A stretch of DNA of 40,427 nt from Legionellales bacterium (GCA_002691585.1 NZIM01000024.1:1-40427); one strand, 5' to 3'. Positions 10,170-19,505 are shown, numbered from the stretch's first letter. Program-made: numbers and translations. The notes: generated from the sequence alone by a model not told the origin.

Positions 10170-10439
10170 ATGTATCTTTTCATTTTAATCTTCCTGGTTT
10201 TATTTTTTTTCAATATTTCCAATAAGCCGCCGCTCGAAGAGACAGCAACTCATCTAACAGACTACACGCACACACTAAGCTCGCTTCATATCTCAGAACT
10301 ACACTACAATGGCTCTTGTTTCAATTTAAAAGGCATCAGTTTTTCTTTTAAAAATATCGAGCGCCTTAATGAGCAACTTCCTTTATGTCAGCCATTGAAA
10401 ATAACTTACTTAAAAAACAATGTTTTCTTTGAAGCTTAA
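10170..10439 (+). CDS. small N-terminal-TM protein, possible PilO/HofO-like remnant
   Basis: Single N-terminal TM; ATG start; overlaps the next ORF by 20 bp upstream of a secretin-like gene. Confidence 0.5.
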   Translation: MYLFILIFLVLFFFNISNKPPLEETATHLTDYTHTLSSLHISELHYNGSCFNLKGISFSFKNIERLNEQLPLCQPLKITYLKNNVFFEA

Positions 10440-10722
10440 ACATATTGTACTGCTGCTCTCTTTTTTCATAATCTTGATTTGCAAGTCTTTTCAATCAGAA
10501 ACGATCACCGCTCCTTCAAGAAAAACACCGCAGCAAATCTTGACTCTATTGCCGCTTAATAAGCAATCCCTAACCATTGATGTTGACACCATTGAGATAA
10601 AAGGCTTTTTAAAATGGAACCATCTTCCAAAAATATTCCATGAGGACTTCTCATGGAAAGAATTTCACATACATAGACAGAAGAATGATTTACTTTTTGA
10701 AGGTGTTTTATGGCGAAATTAA
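10420..10722 (+). CDS. small N-terminal-TM protein, possible PilP/HofP-like pilot or periplasmic component
   Basis: N-terminal hydrophobic segment; overlaps both flanking ORFs; position directly before the secretin-like ORF. Confidence 0.5.
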   Translation: MFSLKLKHIVLLLSFFIILICKSFQSETITAPSRKTPQQILTLLPLNKQSLTIDVDTIEIKGFLKWNHLPKIFHEDFSWKEFHIHRQKNDLLFEGVLWRN

Positions 10723-11786
10723 CTTTCATCGTTGGCATGATTAACCTTTGTTTCGCTGAACATATTTCTGACCCCTTTAACGGAATTGACATCACCATTA
10801 CTAATAATTTAATTTCCATTCAAGGGAATCACTCGCCCCTTGCTGCGATAATTGACAGAGCATGTTGGGCTTTCCATAATCCGTGCTCCACAAAATCCAT
10901 TCATAATATTACAGACGTCTCGGTGGACGACCTGAGTTGGTTAGAATGGCTTGCCTGGCTTAAAGAGCATCATAAAATTGAGTACCATTCAAAACAGCAT
11001 ACTTTTTCTCAAGAAAAAGATACTGATGCTTTTGTTGCTTTGTCTTATAAACCCTCGTTTTCCTCACCACAAATACTTTTAGATCGTTTGAAAAACAGTG
11101 GACTCTCATATTCCAGTCAAAGCGCGTACACTTCGGAACACTCACTTTTTTTAAAAACCAAAGATTCCCAGCAAAAAACACTGCTATCCTTTTTGGAACA
11201 TAATGACTGCGAACCGAATCAAATTGAAATAAAGACTGATATTATTGCCATTGACTTTGAACACCTTCAAGAACTTGGCATTGACCCCTCTCAAGCTTTA
11301 GGTGTCCAGCCAAAAAAAACATCTCAGTATAACTTCTTCTTGGCAAAGATTAAAAATCTTGAGACATTAGGGCTTGCGAGAGTTCTTGCAAAACCGCAAC
11401 TCCACATGATGGAGGGGGAAACGGCATCGATTGAAAATAAAGAATATTTTGAGAACCACCCTTTAACTTTAAATTTAACCATTCACTCAGAGACATATGG
11501 TTTACACGGTCTTATATTAAATATCCACCTGCGTCATCAATACTTAAATCCTCAAAAGGATATTGTTCAAAATGAGCTAAAGACATTCGTTTATGCTCAA
11601 AACCATCAGTTGATCGTATTAGGTGGATTAAAAGAGTTGGTGTCTCTCACTGAAAAAAACTGTCTCATCGGCATGAGGCATATCCCTATACTGAAAAATG
11701 TTTTTTGCTTAAATCAAGCGACTTCTCACAACCAACTACTCTTAATTCTCTTATCTCCAGAAATCAAGCAACAGTGTAAACTGTAA
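10710..11786 (+). CDS. short secretin-like protein (type IV pilus/competence PilQ/HofQ-like)
   Basis: Signal peptide; C-terminal secretin pattern: RVLAKPQLHMMEGETASIEN ... GLHGLILNIHLRHQ ... HQLIVLGGLKE ... HIPILKNVFCLN ... LLLILLSPEI. Confidence 0.75.
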   Translation: MAKLTFIVGMINLCFAEHISDPFNGIDITITNNLISIQGNHSPLAAIIDRACWAFHNPCSTKSIHNITDVSVDDLSWLEWLAWLKEHHKIEYHSKQHTFSQEKDTDAFVALSYKPSFSSPQILLDRLKNSGLSYSSQSAYTSEHSLFLKTKDSQQKTLLSFLEHNDCEPNQIEIKTDIIAIDFEHLQELGIDPSQALGVQPKKTSQYNFFLAKIKNLETLGLARVLAKPQLHMMEGETASIENKEYFENHPLTLNLTIHSETYGLHGLILNIHLRHQYLNPQKDIVQNELKTFVYAQNHQLIVLGGLKELVSLTEKNCLIGMRHIPILKNVFCLNQATSHNQLLLILLSPEIKQQCKL

Positions 11787-11815
11787 TAAAATGGCTTAAG
11801 ATTTCTAATTAACTA

Positions 11816-11844
11816 TTGACTAAGATCCAACTTCGGCGCAAAAT
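11816..11844 (+). promoter_or_regulatory. putative sigma70 promoter for tRNA-Gln (TTGACT-17-CAAAAT)
   Basis: -35-like hexamer at 11816..11821 and -10-like hexamer at 11839..11844, 11 bp before the mature tRNA 5' end. Confidence 0.45.
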
Positions 11845-11855
11845 ATAGCTTTTAT

Positions 11856-11930
11856 TGGGGTGTCGCCAAGCGGTAAGGCACGGGGTTTTGATCCCCGCAT
11901 GCGTAGGTTCGAATCCTACCACCCCAGCCA
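11856..11930 (+). tRNA. tRNA-Gln (anticodon TTG), CCA encoded
   Basis: TGGGGTG/CACCCCA acceptor stem, TTTTGAT anticodon loop, GGTTCGAATCC T-arm, terminal GCCA; near-match to the E. coli tRNA-Gln pattern. Confidence 0.96.
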
Positions 11931-11950
11931 CTCTTTAAACACTATAACTT

Positions 11951-12343
11951 TTATAACAAAAAAGACGTTGCCAAGAAGGCAAAGAAAAAACCTACAATAT
12001 AAATTAAAATTGAAGCACCCAAAATAATACGGCTAAGGGACCTCATTCTAGAGCACGCCTTGGCTTTGGTAGAGTCAATTGGACATGGCGCATTTCTTGT
12101 GTACCACACCATAAATGATGCAACTAAAAGTAAAACACCTCCGGCAATAAATATACTTAGCTTATAGTCTGATATAACGGTGATCCATGGAGCTGCTCCA
12201 ATTAACCCAGCAAGTGCTGCCCCCATTCCAAGCTTCACCATTAATATCGGCAACGCACAACAAATGAGCGTCCCGAAAGATGTGAATAAACTTAATGAAG
12301 GCAAGATTGTTTGGTGCCAAATAGAGCTTTCTTTATTGTTCAT
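11951..12343 (-). CDS. MerT-like inner-membrane metal transport protein
   Basis: TM1 with vicinal cysteines (GTLICCALPILMVKLGMGAALAGLIG), cytoplasmic CPIDSTKAKACSR loop, four apparent TMs. Confidence 0.65.
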   Translation of the reverse strand: MNNKESSIWHQTILPSLSLFTSFGTLICCALPILMVKLGMGAALAGLIGAAPWITVISDYKLSIFIAGGVLLLVASFMVWYTRNAPCPIDSTKAKACSRMRSLSRIILGASILIYIVGFFFAFLATSFLL

Positions 12344-12617
12344 GCTTGATTTCCCTTACATTGTAACCAGAATCCTCTATCAGCTTTACAATCTTAGAAT
12401 CATCGATGCTCTTACCTTGCTTGAAATAAATAGTAATTATCTTTTTATTTAAGTCCACTTTGATAGACTGGACAGCCTGTTGTTTACCAAACACCTTTTC
12501 TAAAGAAACGGCGCAAAAATCACAGACTAAACCATTGACACTCACATACACAGCGTCCTTTGTATTCTCTGCAAACGCTACCACAAATAAACACAGCATT
12601 AACATAATTTGTTTCAT
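12333..12617 (-). CDS. secreted heavy-metal-associated (HMA/MerP-like) domain protein
   Basis: Signal peptide; VSVNGLVCDFCAVSLEKVF ... IKVDLNKKIITIYFKQGKSIDDSKIVKLIEDSGYNV fold pattern with CxxC. Confidence 0.8.
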   Translation of the reverse strand: MKQIMLMLCLFVVAFAENTKDAVYVSVNGLVCDFCAVSLEKVFGKQQAVQSIKVDLNKKIITIYFKQGKSIDDSKIVKLIEDSGYNVREIKHEQ

Positions 12618-12629
12618 TTCATTTTCTCC

Positions 12630-13307
12630 TTAAAACCTTATAATCCAATTTAATAATAAATCCCCATTATCACTTACCCCAATCTCGGCTAAATATTCCC
12701 CTTTAAAAAGCCTTACAAGTGGTGTAATGATGACATGATTCGCAACTTCTGGATTATGGTCTACTTGTAACATTAACCACGTATGAAGATCTCCATAGTT
12801 TCCAATATAGGGTGTAACGCCAATTCTAGATTTCTGTATGAAAAGAGTCTCAATATCACCCAAATAATACCCCCTATTCTCATAACTAATGAAAAAACGA
12901 CGATTTTCCCAATCACAAGCAATACCTGAAAAAACACCAGCTTGTGTATGCCCTTTAAACACACTACCATCATTGATAGCTAGTCCAACGGCGTTTTTGA
13001 AATAAAAATTTGCTTGAGAGTTCATGTTATTCCAGCGCTTAATTAAGTAATTCACTTGTAGACCATGAAATGACCAGTCTTTATTTTCCCAATACTCAAG
13101 TCTATAACCAACTGAATATTGGCTTGAAGGAGAATAATGAAGATGAAGTGAATGTATGTCCATCTCATTTTTTTGCATCACTGTCCAACCTCCAGGATAT
13201 GAAATAGGTCGAGCCTCTACTACAATCGCATTAAAAAATAAAAGCATGCACATAAAATGCTGATAAACTGTCCTTATTTCTTTATTCATATCCATACCAC
13301 GTCTCAA
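12630..13307 (-). CDS. predicted outer-membrane beta-barrel protein in the metal cassette (unknown family)
   Basis: Signal peptide, alternating beta-rich sequence, terminal aromatic residue (LLNWIIRF*) typical of outer-membrane barrels; 12 bp before the HMA gene. Confidence 0.55.
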   Translation of the reverse strand: MRRGMDMNKEIRTVYQHFMCMLLFFNAIVVEARPISYPGGWTVMQKNEMDIHSLHLHYSPSSQYSVGYRLEYWENKDWSFHGLQVNYLIKRWNNMNSQANFYFKNAVGLAINDGSVFKGHTQAGVFSGIACDWENRRFFISYENRGYYLGDIETLFIQKSRIGVTPYIGNYGDLHTWLMLQVDHNPEVANHVIITPLVRLFKGEYLAEIGVSDNGDLLLNWIIRF

Positions 13308-13394
13308 TTTTTGGATGAATTAATAACATCCCAGAAAACATATTCTTTGATTATAGTATTTTTCCCCCTTTATATTATTATATCATACAAATAT

Positions 13395-13409
13395 AACCTT
13401 TATAAGGTT
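13395..13409. promoter_or_regulatory. operator-like dyad AACCTT-TAT-AAGGTT in divergent intergenic region
   Basis: Perfect 6+6 inverted repeat with 3-bp spacer between the leftward metal cassette and rightward prs. Confidence 0.4.
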
Positions 13410-13426
13410 GACACCCACTCATTACA

Positions 13427-13455
13427 TTGACAATTTATGCGAATAAAGGCATTAT
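13427..13455 (+). promoter_or_regulatory. putative prs promoter TTGACA-17-CATTAT
   Basis: Perfect -35 TTGACA at 13427..13432, 17-bp spacer, 4/6 -10. Confidence 0.4.
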
Positions 13456-13543
13456 AGATGTACGAATTAATCGGAATATAAGATTTTAAAATTCATGGTA
13501 ACATTCAATACATATTTCAGTTTAAAATCCATCAGAGTTATTT

Positions 13544-14485
13544 ATGAATAACACAGTCTTAATCTGCGGCAACACTAATAAAGCATTAGCAGCATCTGTT
13601 GCTAAAAGCTTAAATATGCCACTGGCAGATGCAAAAATTGACCGATTCAACGATGGAGAAGTGAATGTTGACATTCACGAGAACGTTAGAGGTAAAGACA
13701 TCTTTATCATCCAATCAACATGCTATCCTGTAAATGATTCTCTAATGGAGATTTTGTTGATTGCAGATGCTTTAAAACGAGCTTCCGCTGGTTCAATCAC
13801 AGCGGTTATTCCATATTATGGTTATGCACGCCAAGATAGAAGGCCTCGCTCTAAGCGTGTTCCTATTAGTGCAAAACTCAAAGCTGATTTAATAATGGTT
13901 GCAGGCATTGGACGCATTATTACTGTGGATTTACATGCTGATCAAATTCAAGGGTTCTTTAATATTCCTGCAGATAATATCTATTACTCTCGCATCATTA
14001 GTGACGACATTTTAAAATCCGGGCATGAACGATGCGCCATTATTTCACCTGATGTTGGTGGAGTAGTTAGAGCAAGAGCCGTTGTTAAAAAAATTGAAAA
14101 CAGCCACCTTGTCATTGTAGACAAAAGAAGACAAGCACCTAACAAGGCTGAAGTGATGAACATCATTGGTGATGTTAAAGATTTAGATTGTATTATCATT
14201 GATGATATCATCGACACTGCTGGAACTCTGACCCAAGCAGCAAAAGCTTTAAAGCAAGCTGGAGCAAAAAGAATTTTTGCCTATTGTACACATCCTGTAT
14301 TATCTGATCCAGCGCTAGATTTAATAGAATCTTCCGAAATTGATTACATTACAGTATCAGATTCTATCCCATTGACAGCAAAAGCTGAAAAATCGACTAA
14401 AATTAAAGTATTACCCTTAGGTGATCTGTTAGCTGAGACTATTAAGCGAGTTATCGGACATCAATCGGTAAGCGCAATGTTTTAG
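13544..14485 (+). CDS. prs: ribose-phosphate pyrophosphokinase
   Basis: YYGYARQDRR, DLHADQIQGFF, DVGGVVRARA, IIDDIIDTAGTL motifs. Confidence 0.96.
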   Translation: MNNTVLICGNTNKALAASVAKSLNMPLADAKIDRFNDGEVNVDIHENVRGKDIFIIQSTCYPVNDSLMEILLIADALKRASAGSITAVIPYYGYARQDRRPRSKRVPISAKLKADLIMVAGIGRIITVDLHADQIQGFFNIPADNIYYSRIISDDILKSGHERCAIISPDVGGVVRARAVVKKIENSHLVIVDKRRQAPNKAEVMNIIGDVKDLDCIIIDDIIDTAGTLTQAAKALKQAGAKRIFAYCTHPVLSDPALDLIESSEIDYITVSDSIPLTAKAEKSTKIKVLPLGDLLAETIKRVIGHQSVSAMF

Positions 14486-14495
14486 GAGATATTAA

Positions 14496-15176
14496 ATGAG
14501 CGAACAAATACATGTAACAGCCAAAACACGACTGGTTGATCACAAACTTAGTGCTCAGGATATACCTGCTGTCATCTATGGAAAAAAGAAACCCAATATT
14601 CATGTTGCTTTTGATGAAAAATCATTAAGCCAACTATTTTATAAAACATCCTTTCATACGAATATTGTTAAAATTCATATCGACAAAGAAGAAATAACGT
14701 CGTTACTGAAAGATTATCAGCTTCACCCTTTAAACAAGAGCATTCTACATCTTGACTTTTTGAGAGTTGATGCGAAATCTGAAGTTGATGTAAAAGTACC
14801 AATTCGATTAAACGGTGAAGATGAATGCCCTGGCGTCCTTGAGGAAAGTGGATCCATTGATCAAACCTTTACTGCAATAGATATTAAATGTCAGGCCGAT
14901 CAGATTCCTGAAGCAATTTTTGTTGATATAAGTGCACTTAGGCTGCATGATAGCATTCATTTTTCTGACATTGTCTTTCCTAAAGGAGTGTCTTCTTCTC
15001 TTGAAATTAATGAAGAACATGACCCAGCTATACTCACAATACATCCTCCAACAAAAGAGGAAATTGTTGAAGTAGTTGAAGAAGATCTAGATGCTGAAAT
15101 GGAAGAAGGTGATGACGTAGCGAATGAGGACGCATCTACTGAGGCACAACCTGAAACAGAAGATGAAAAACACTAG
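14496..15176 (+). CDS. rplY: 50S ribosomal protein L25/CTC with acidic C-terminal tail
   Basis: L25 N-domain (IPAVIYGKKKPNIHVAFDE ... HPLNKSILHLDFLRV) plus CTC domain; conserved position prs-rplY-pth. Confidence 0.9.
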   Translation: MSEQIHVTAKTRLVDHKLSAQDIPAVIYGKKKPNIHVAFDEKSLSQLFYKTSFHTNIVKIHIDKEEITSLLKDYQLHPLNKSILHLDFLRVDAKSEVDVKVPIRLNGEDECPGVLEESGSIDQTFTAIDIKCQADQIPEAIFVDISALRLHDSIHFSDIVFPKGVSSSLEINEEHDPAILTIHPPTKEEIVEVVEEDLDAEMEEGDDVANEDASTEAQPETEDEKH

Positions 15177-15178
15177 TA

Positions 15179-15769
15179 ATGAATGAAGGGATCCGCTTAT
15201 TTGTAGGCCTAGGCAACCCTGGAACAAATTATGAGTGTACTCGGCATAACGCTGGGCGCTGGTTCATCAAACAACTATTAAACAAGTATAACGCATCCAA
15301 CATAAAAAAAGGCAAACAAGGGTATTACACCGACTTTCAAGCACACCCAGACCAAAAGGTTTATTGCTTTGAATCTGAAAAATACATGAATGAGTGTGGA
15401 CAATCGATCTCTGCTTTTGCAAAATTTCACAAAATAGAGCCCCACCAGATTCTTGTTGCGTATGATGAAATGGATTTGTCACCTGGTAGCATTCGCCTTA
15501 AACTTGGAGGAGGTAGCAGTGGGCATAATGGTCTCAAGGACTGTAAACGCCATATCCATACCGCAGACTTTTATCGATTAAGAATTGGTGTTGGACGATG
15601 CGCCTTTAGCGCTGATGCTGCTAACTATGTATTGTCTTCCCCAAGGTCCACTGAAAGAGAAAAAATCGATGCAGTAATCGAAAATGCATGCTACTATGCA
15701 GATTGCTTAATAAACGGAAAAATGGACGAATTTATGAACGAACTTCACCAAATCAATCATGGGGTTTAA
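15179..15769 (+). CDS. pth: peptidyl-tRNA hydrolase
   Basis: FVGLGNPGTNYECTRHNAG, MNECGQSI, DEMDLSPGSIRLKLGGGSSGHNGLKD, FYRLRIGVGR. Confidence 0.96.
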   Translation: MNEGIRLFVGLGNPGTNYECTRHNAGRWFIKQLLNKYNASNIKKGKQGYYTDFQAHPDQKVYCFESEKYMNECGQSISAFAKFHKIEPHQILVAYDEMDLSPGSIRLKLGGGSSGHNGLKDCKRHIHTADFYRLRIGVGRCAFSADAANYVLSSPRSTEREKIDAVIENACYYADCLINGKMDEFMNELHQINHGV

Positions 15770-16841
15770 ATGTGGCATTGTTGGGTTACCAAACGTCGGC
15801 AAATCTACTCTTTACAACGCACTTACTGCAAAAGAAATAGAAGCAAGTAACTATCCTTTTTCTACAATATCGCCAAATGCGTGCTTCGTAGAAATACCCG
15901 ATACCAATTTAAACGAACTTCAAGCCATCGTGAATGCTGAAAAGGTAATCCCTTCTCTCATGCAATTTGTAGATATCGCAGGTCTTGTAAAAGACGCCTC
16001 ACAAGGTATGGGCTTAGGAAACAAGTTTTTAGGAAATATTCGTGAAACTCAAGCAATTGCACATGTTGTTCGTTGTTTCGATGATCCAGATATAATCCGT
16101 GTCGAAGAAAGTGTGGATCCAACAGGCGATATCGAAATCATTGAAACGGAATTGGCACTCTCAGATTTAGATCGCATGCAAAACGCGATCGATAAATTGA
16201 AGAAAATTGCTAAATCTGCTAATAAAGATGCCATTGCAAAACTCAATTTCATTGAAAAACTATATAGTAAAGTAAGCGAGATGAAAGAAACTGACTGGTC
16301 GAGAGAAGAATATGCAGTTGCAGAAGAATTAGGCTTATTATCGTTTAAGCCAGTTTTATTCATTGCAAATGTTGATGACATCAATGACTACAACACAGTC
16401 CATGTGGAAGCAGTAACAACTCACGCAAAGAAAAAGAATGCGCCAGTGATTGTAATCTGTGCCAAAATAGAAGCCGAACTTGCGCTACTGGATGCTGTAG
16501 ATAAAAAAGAGTTCTTAGAAGATTTAGGTTTGAATGAGCCAGGATTGAATAAATTAATTAGAATAGGCCACCAAACACTCGGCCTTCATCACTATTACAC
16601 GGCGGGGCCAAAAGAAGTTCGCTCATGGACATTACCTAAAAACACAAATGCTCAACATGCTGCAGGATTGATACATACGGACTTTTTTAAAAAGTTCATT
16701 CGTGCTGAAGTCATTCATTACGACGACTTTATTCGCTTTAAAGGTGAAGCGGGGGCTAAAAAAAATGGTGTTTGGACCGTCGAAGGCAAAGACTATATTG
16801 TCAGAGAAGGCGATATTATGTTTTTTAGGATTGGTAAATAA
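15759..16841 (+). CDS. ychF: redox-regulated ATPase YchF
   Basis: GIVGLPNVGKSTLYNALT, FVDIAGLVKDASQGMGLGNKFL, C-terminal TGS domain. Confidence 0.96.
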   Translation: MGFKCGIVGLPNVGKSTLYNALTAKEIEASNYPFSTISPNACFVEIPDTNLNELQAIVNAEKVIPSLMQFVDIAGLVKDASQGMGLGNKFLGNIRETQAIAHVVRCFDDPDIIRVEESVDPTGDIEIIETELALSDLDRMQNAIDKLKKIAKSANKDAIAKLNFIEKLYSKVSEMKETDWSREEYAVAEELGLLSFKPVLFIANVDDINDYNTVHVEAVTTHAKKKNAPVIVICAKIEAELALLDAVDKKEFLEDLGLNEPGLNKLIRIGHQTLGLHHYYTAGPKEVRSWTLPKNTNAQHAAGLIHTDFFKKFIRAEVIHYDDFIRFKGEAGAKKNGVWTVEGKDYIVREGDIMFFRIGK

Positions 16842-16991
16842 AAACAAAAAAAGCTTTTTTCTTCACATAAATTTAAATAAATTTTCACATTCTGTAGTGT
16901 AAAGTCTCACAACAAATTAAGCCTTTAATACTACCAATTGAATTAGCGATAACGCATATTAATAAAGTCAAAAAGTTTTTGGTATTGATTT

Positions 16992-18200
16992 ATGCGAACC
17001 GTCGCCAGTCATTTAGATGACTTCATCAAGCTTACCCAAAAAGACAGCAGTGTTAAGGGTAAAAATTTTATTTCTCTTCAAAGAGTCCTGGAAAGCTCTC
17101 CCCAAATAACCTTGGTATCAGGGGATAAAGGGCTAGGTAAGACGTTTTTGGCGCATCAAGTACATCAGGAAAATCCTGGTTCACATTTTCTATCTGGATC
17201 TACTGGAACAAATTTATATAATTTTACAAAATTCATTAGCACGCAGCTTGGAATCGATTTAAGTGGTCCACAAGAGGACTTAAATGATCGTACATCCTCT
17301 TTAATCGCCTCTTTATCACAGATACATGAAAGTCAGATCATAATCATTGATAACGTAGATCGATTACCGCAAGATACGCTTTCAACCATTTTACAAATAG
17401 TGGAGAGCAGACCGTGTATTCAGTTTATTCTTTTTGGAAAACGAAATATTCAAAATAACATTACAGAGCTGATGCCTCATTACAAAGATCTCCCTTGTGT
17501 CACGATACAATCTTTATCAGATAAAGAAATAAAACAAATGCTTCTAATTCGATTTGATATTAAACTTTCGCACCGTAAATTCAAACAGCTTAAACTAACA
17601 ACCCATGGAATACCTGGAGAAATAGTTCGATACATTGATAACGAGCTACACTTTCAGTCCATTCACTCAAAAATCTTCACTTGGACAAACCTTTATAAAA
17701 CAACTAAAAAAATACTTTTACTCACTATAATATGCGGTCTTTCTTTTTTTTCTTATCAATCAAGAGAAGCTTTCATGGGAATGATTTGGCCTGCGGTTTC
17801 TCCTAAACACTATCAATTTATTGTTGACTCCTCTTCAATTTATCCCATGATTAACGACAGCCCGAAAATTTGCGTACCTAAAGCTGAAGCCATTCGATCT
17901 TCTGCAAGAGAGGATCAAACTGTAAACACTTTCCTGCCAGTATATGCCATCCAACTGCTTGGAGTGAAGAATCCTAGCGGCATCAAAACCATCGACTCTA
18001 GCTTAAAAAAACTATCTTCCAAACCGATTTTAGTTAAAAAACAATCTGAAGATGGCACGAGTGATTGGTATGTCCTTTATTATGGACCTTTTTTCAAAAA
18101 AGAAGACGCACAAAAAGCCCTTTCCAAACTTCCGAAAGAACTCAAAGCTTACCATCCATGGTTAAAGCAAATAAGTACTGCTGATATTTTCAAGGAATGA
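16992..18200 (+). CDS. damX: DamX-like protein: AAA ATPase, TM, C-terminal SPOR domain
   Basis: Walker A GDKGLGKT, Walker B IIIIDNVDRL, single TM (LLLTIICGLSFF), C-terminal SPOR-like VYAIQLLGVK...DWYVLYYGPFFKKEDAQKAL. Confidence 0.8.
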   Translation: MRTVASHLDDFIKLTQKDSSVKGKNFISLQRVLESSPQITLVSGDKGLGKTFLAHQVHQENPGSHFLSGSTGTNLYNFTKFISTQLGIDLSGPQEDLNDRTSSLIASLSQIHESQIIIIDNVDRLPQDTLSTILQIVESRPCIQFILFGKRNIQNNITELMPHYKDLPCVTIQSLSDKEIKQMLLIRFDIKLSHRKFKQLKLTTHGIPGEIVRYIDNELHFQSIHSKIFTWTNLYKTTKKILLLTIICGLSFFSYQSREAFMGMIWPAVSPKHYQFIVDSSSIYPMINDSPKICVPKAEAIRSSAREDQTVNTFLPVYAIQLLGVKNPSGIKTIDSSLKKLSSKPILVKKQSEDGTSDWYVLYYGPFFKKEDAQKALSKLPKELKAYHPWLKQISTADIFKE

Positions 18201-19428
18201 CCTTTTGTAATTTACAGAAATAATGACCATCTTGGTTGTCTGTAGGAAGAAGCTGTGTTCCAAATGATTTTTTTTCACCAATATTAGAATCAAAACACGA
18301 TTTTACCTGTACGTTCGGAGCTGAAGCAATAAACTGCTCTATTACACAGTCGTTTTCCTCCTCAAATATTGAACACGTTGAGTAAATAAGAATTCCATTT
18401 GGTAATAATAAGCTCCATACCTTTAGTAGAATCTCTAACTGATGCTGTTGTAACGCTTTATAATCAATCGTATGTCGTTTTTTTTCAGGGTGTCGCTTAA
18501 TTGTTCCTGTCGCGGAACATGGAACATCTACAATGATTAAACCAAATGTCTCGTCCAATGTTGCGTCTAGCCAATCATTTTGAAGCACATGTACATTCTT
18601 CAAACCAAGACGACTAATGTTTTCCTCTATCAACTTAGTTTTCTCTTGGGTCTTGTCTACTGCAATGATTTTACCATTTGGGTACTTACCTGCTAATATC
18701 ACCGTTTTTCCGCCTGGTGCAGCGCACGCATCCAGAATAGGGGCTTGGACATTTTCTGGCAACAACAACTTTAAATGTTGACTCGCTATATCTTGAATAT
18801 ATGTTTTTCTCATGTCTAACGAAGTTGAGCTTTTAGATAGTAACAGCGCATTTGGTACATAAGCATGTTTTTTTATATCCACATCGGGTTGTGAACCACC
18901 AAAGTCTGTATTAATCCACACCTTGGGTTGGGATTGGTGACTCAAACAAATGGATTGCCAGTTCAAAGGCCATTGTTTTTTTATTTTTTCTAATACGTTG
19001 TTAGGATGAGAATAGACCCATTGAGGGTGGTCTACGTATTGCTCTTTTAATGAATGAATATTATTTGCTATTTTGCGTAATACACCATTTACAAGAGGTT
19101 TAGACCATTTGCGACCAACATAACCGCACGTCTCAACTGCTTCATTAATAATATAATGTACCTTATCTGGTTTTTTCATCATTGAACTGATACAGATGAT
19201 CATGATTAAAGCAACTTCAACATCTTTTTGTTTCAATTTTTTTGTTAAAAAAGATTCAAGCACCATTTGATATCGATCAAACCATCGTAAAACATCCATA
19301 CAGATTTCCCATAAAAGAGCGGTATTGTTCTCAAAATGCGTTGACTTACGATCTAAAAATTTTCCTTGTGTCACAACAGGCATAAGAATCTTTAAAGCGT
19401 GTAAAATTATTTTTTCTTTCCTCTTCAT
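18190..19428 (-). CDS. rsmB: 16S rRNA (cytosine-967-C5)-methyltransferase
   Basis: NusB-like N-domain (VHYIINEAVETCGYVG..KPLVNGVLRKI), DACAAPGGKT, DVPCSATGTIKRHPE, YSTCSIFEEEN. Confidence 0.93.
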   Translation of the reverse strand: MKRKEKIILHALKILMPVVTQGKFLDRKSTHFENNTALLWEICMDVLRWFDRYQMVLESFLTKKLKQKDVEVALIMIICISSMMKKPDKVHYIINEAVETCGYVGRKWSKPLVNGVLRKIANNIHSLKEQYVDHPQWVYSHPNNVLEKIKKQWPLNWQSICLSHQSQPKVWINTDFGGSQPDVDIKKHAYVPNALLLSKSSTSLDMRKTYIQDIASQHLKLLLPENVQAPILDACAAPGGKTVILAGKYPNGKIIAVDKTQEKTKLIEENISRLGLKNVHVLQNDWLDATLDETFGLIIVDVPCSATGTIKRHPEKKRHTIDYKALQQHQLEILLKVWSLLLPNGILIYSTCSIFEEENDCVIEQFIASAPNVQVKSCFDSNIGEKKSFGTQLLPTDNQDGHYFCKLQKVIP

Positions 19429-19505
19429 AACCTACTGTAGTTTTAAAAGCGTTGATTCCATTTATATTTATGATGTAATCTAAGTCTATCACAGGAGAAT
19501 TATTT

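Noticed and set aside
11856-13543. Metal cassette as a tRNA-Gln-integrated genomic island
   Set aside because: No direct repeat of the tRNA 3' end and no integrase were found between the tRNA and prs.
16848-16862. AAAAAAGCTTTTTT palindrome after ychF as a strong terminator
   Set aside because: The stem is almost entirely A/T with one G-C step and no loop; it could be weakly functional but is not supportable as a terminator.
18510-18528. TGTTCC-TGTCGC-GGAACA inverted repeat as a second parS
   Set aside because: Spacer length and core differ from parS (no CACGTG centre), and it lies in codons for the conserved RsmB PCSATGTIKRHPE motif.
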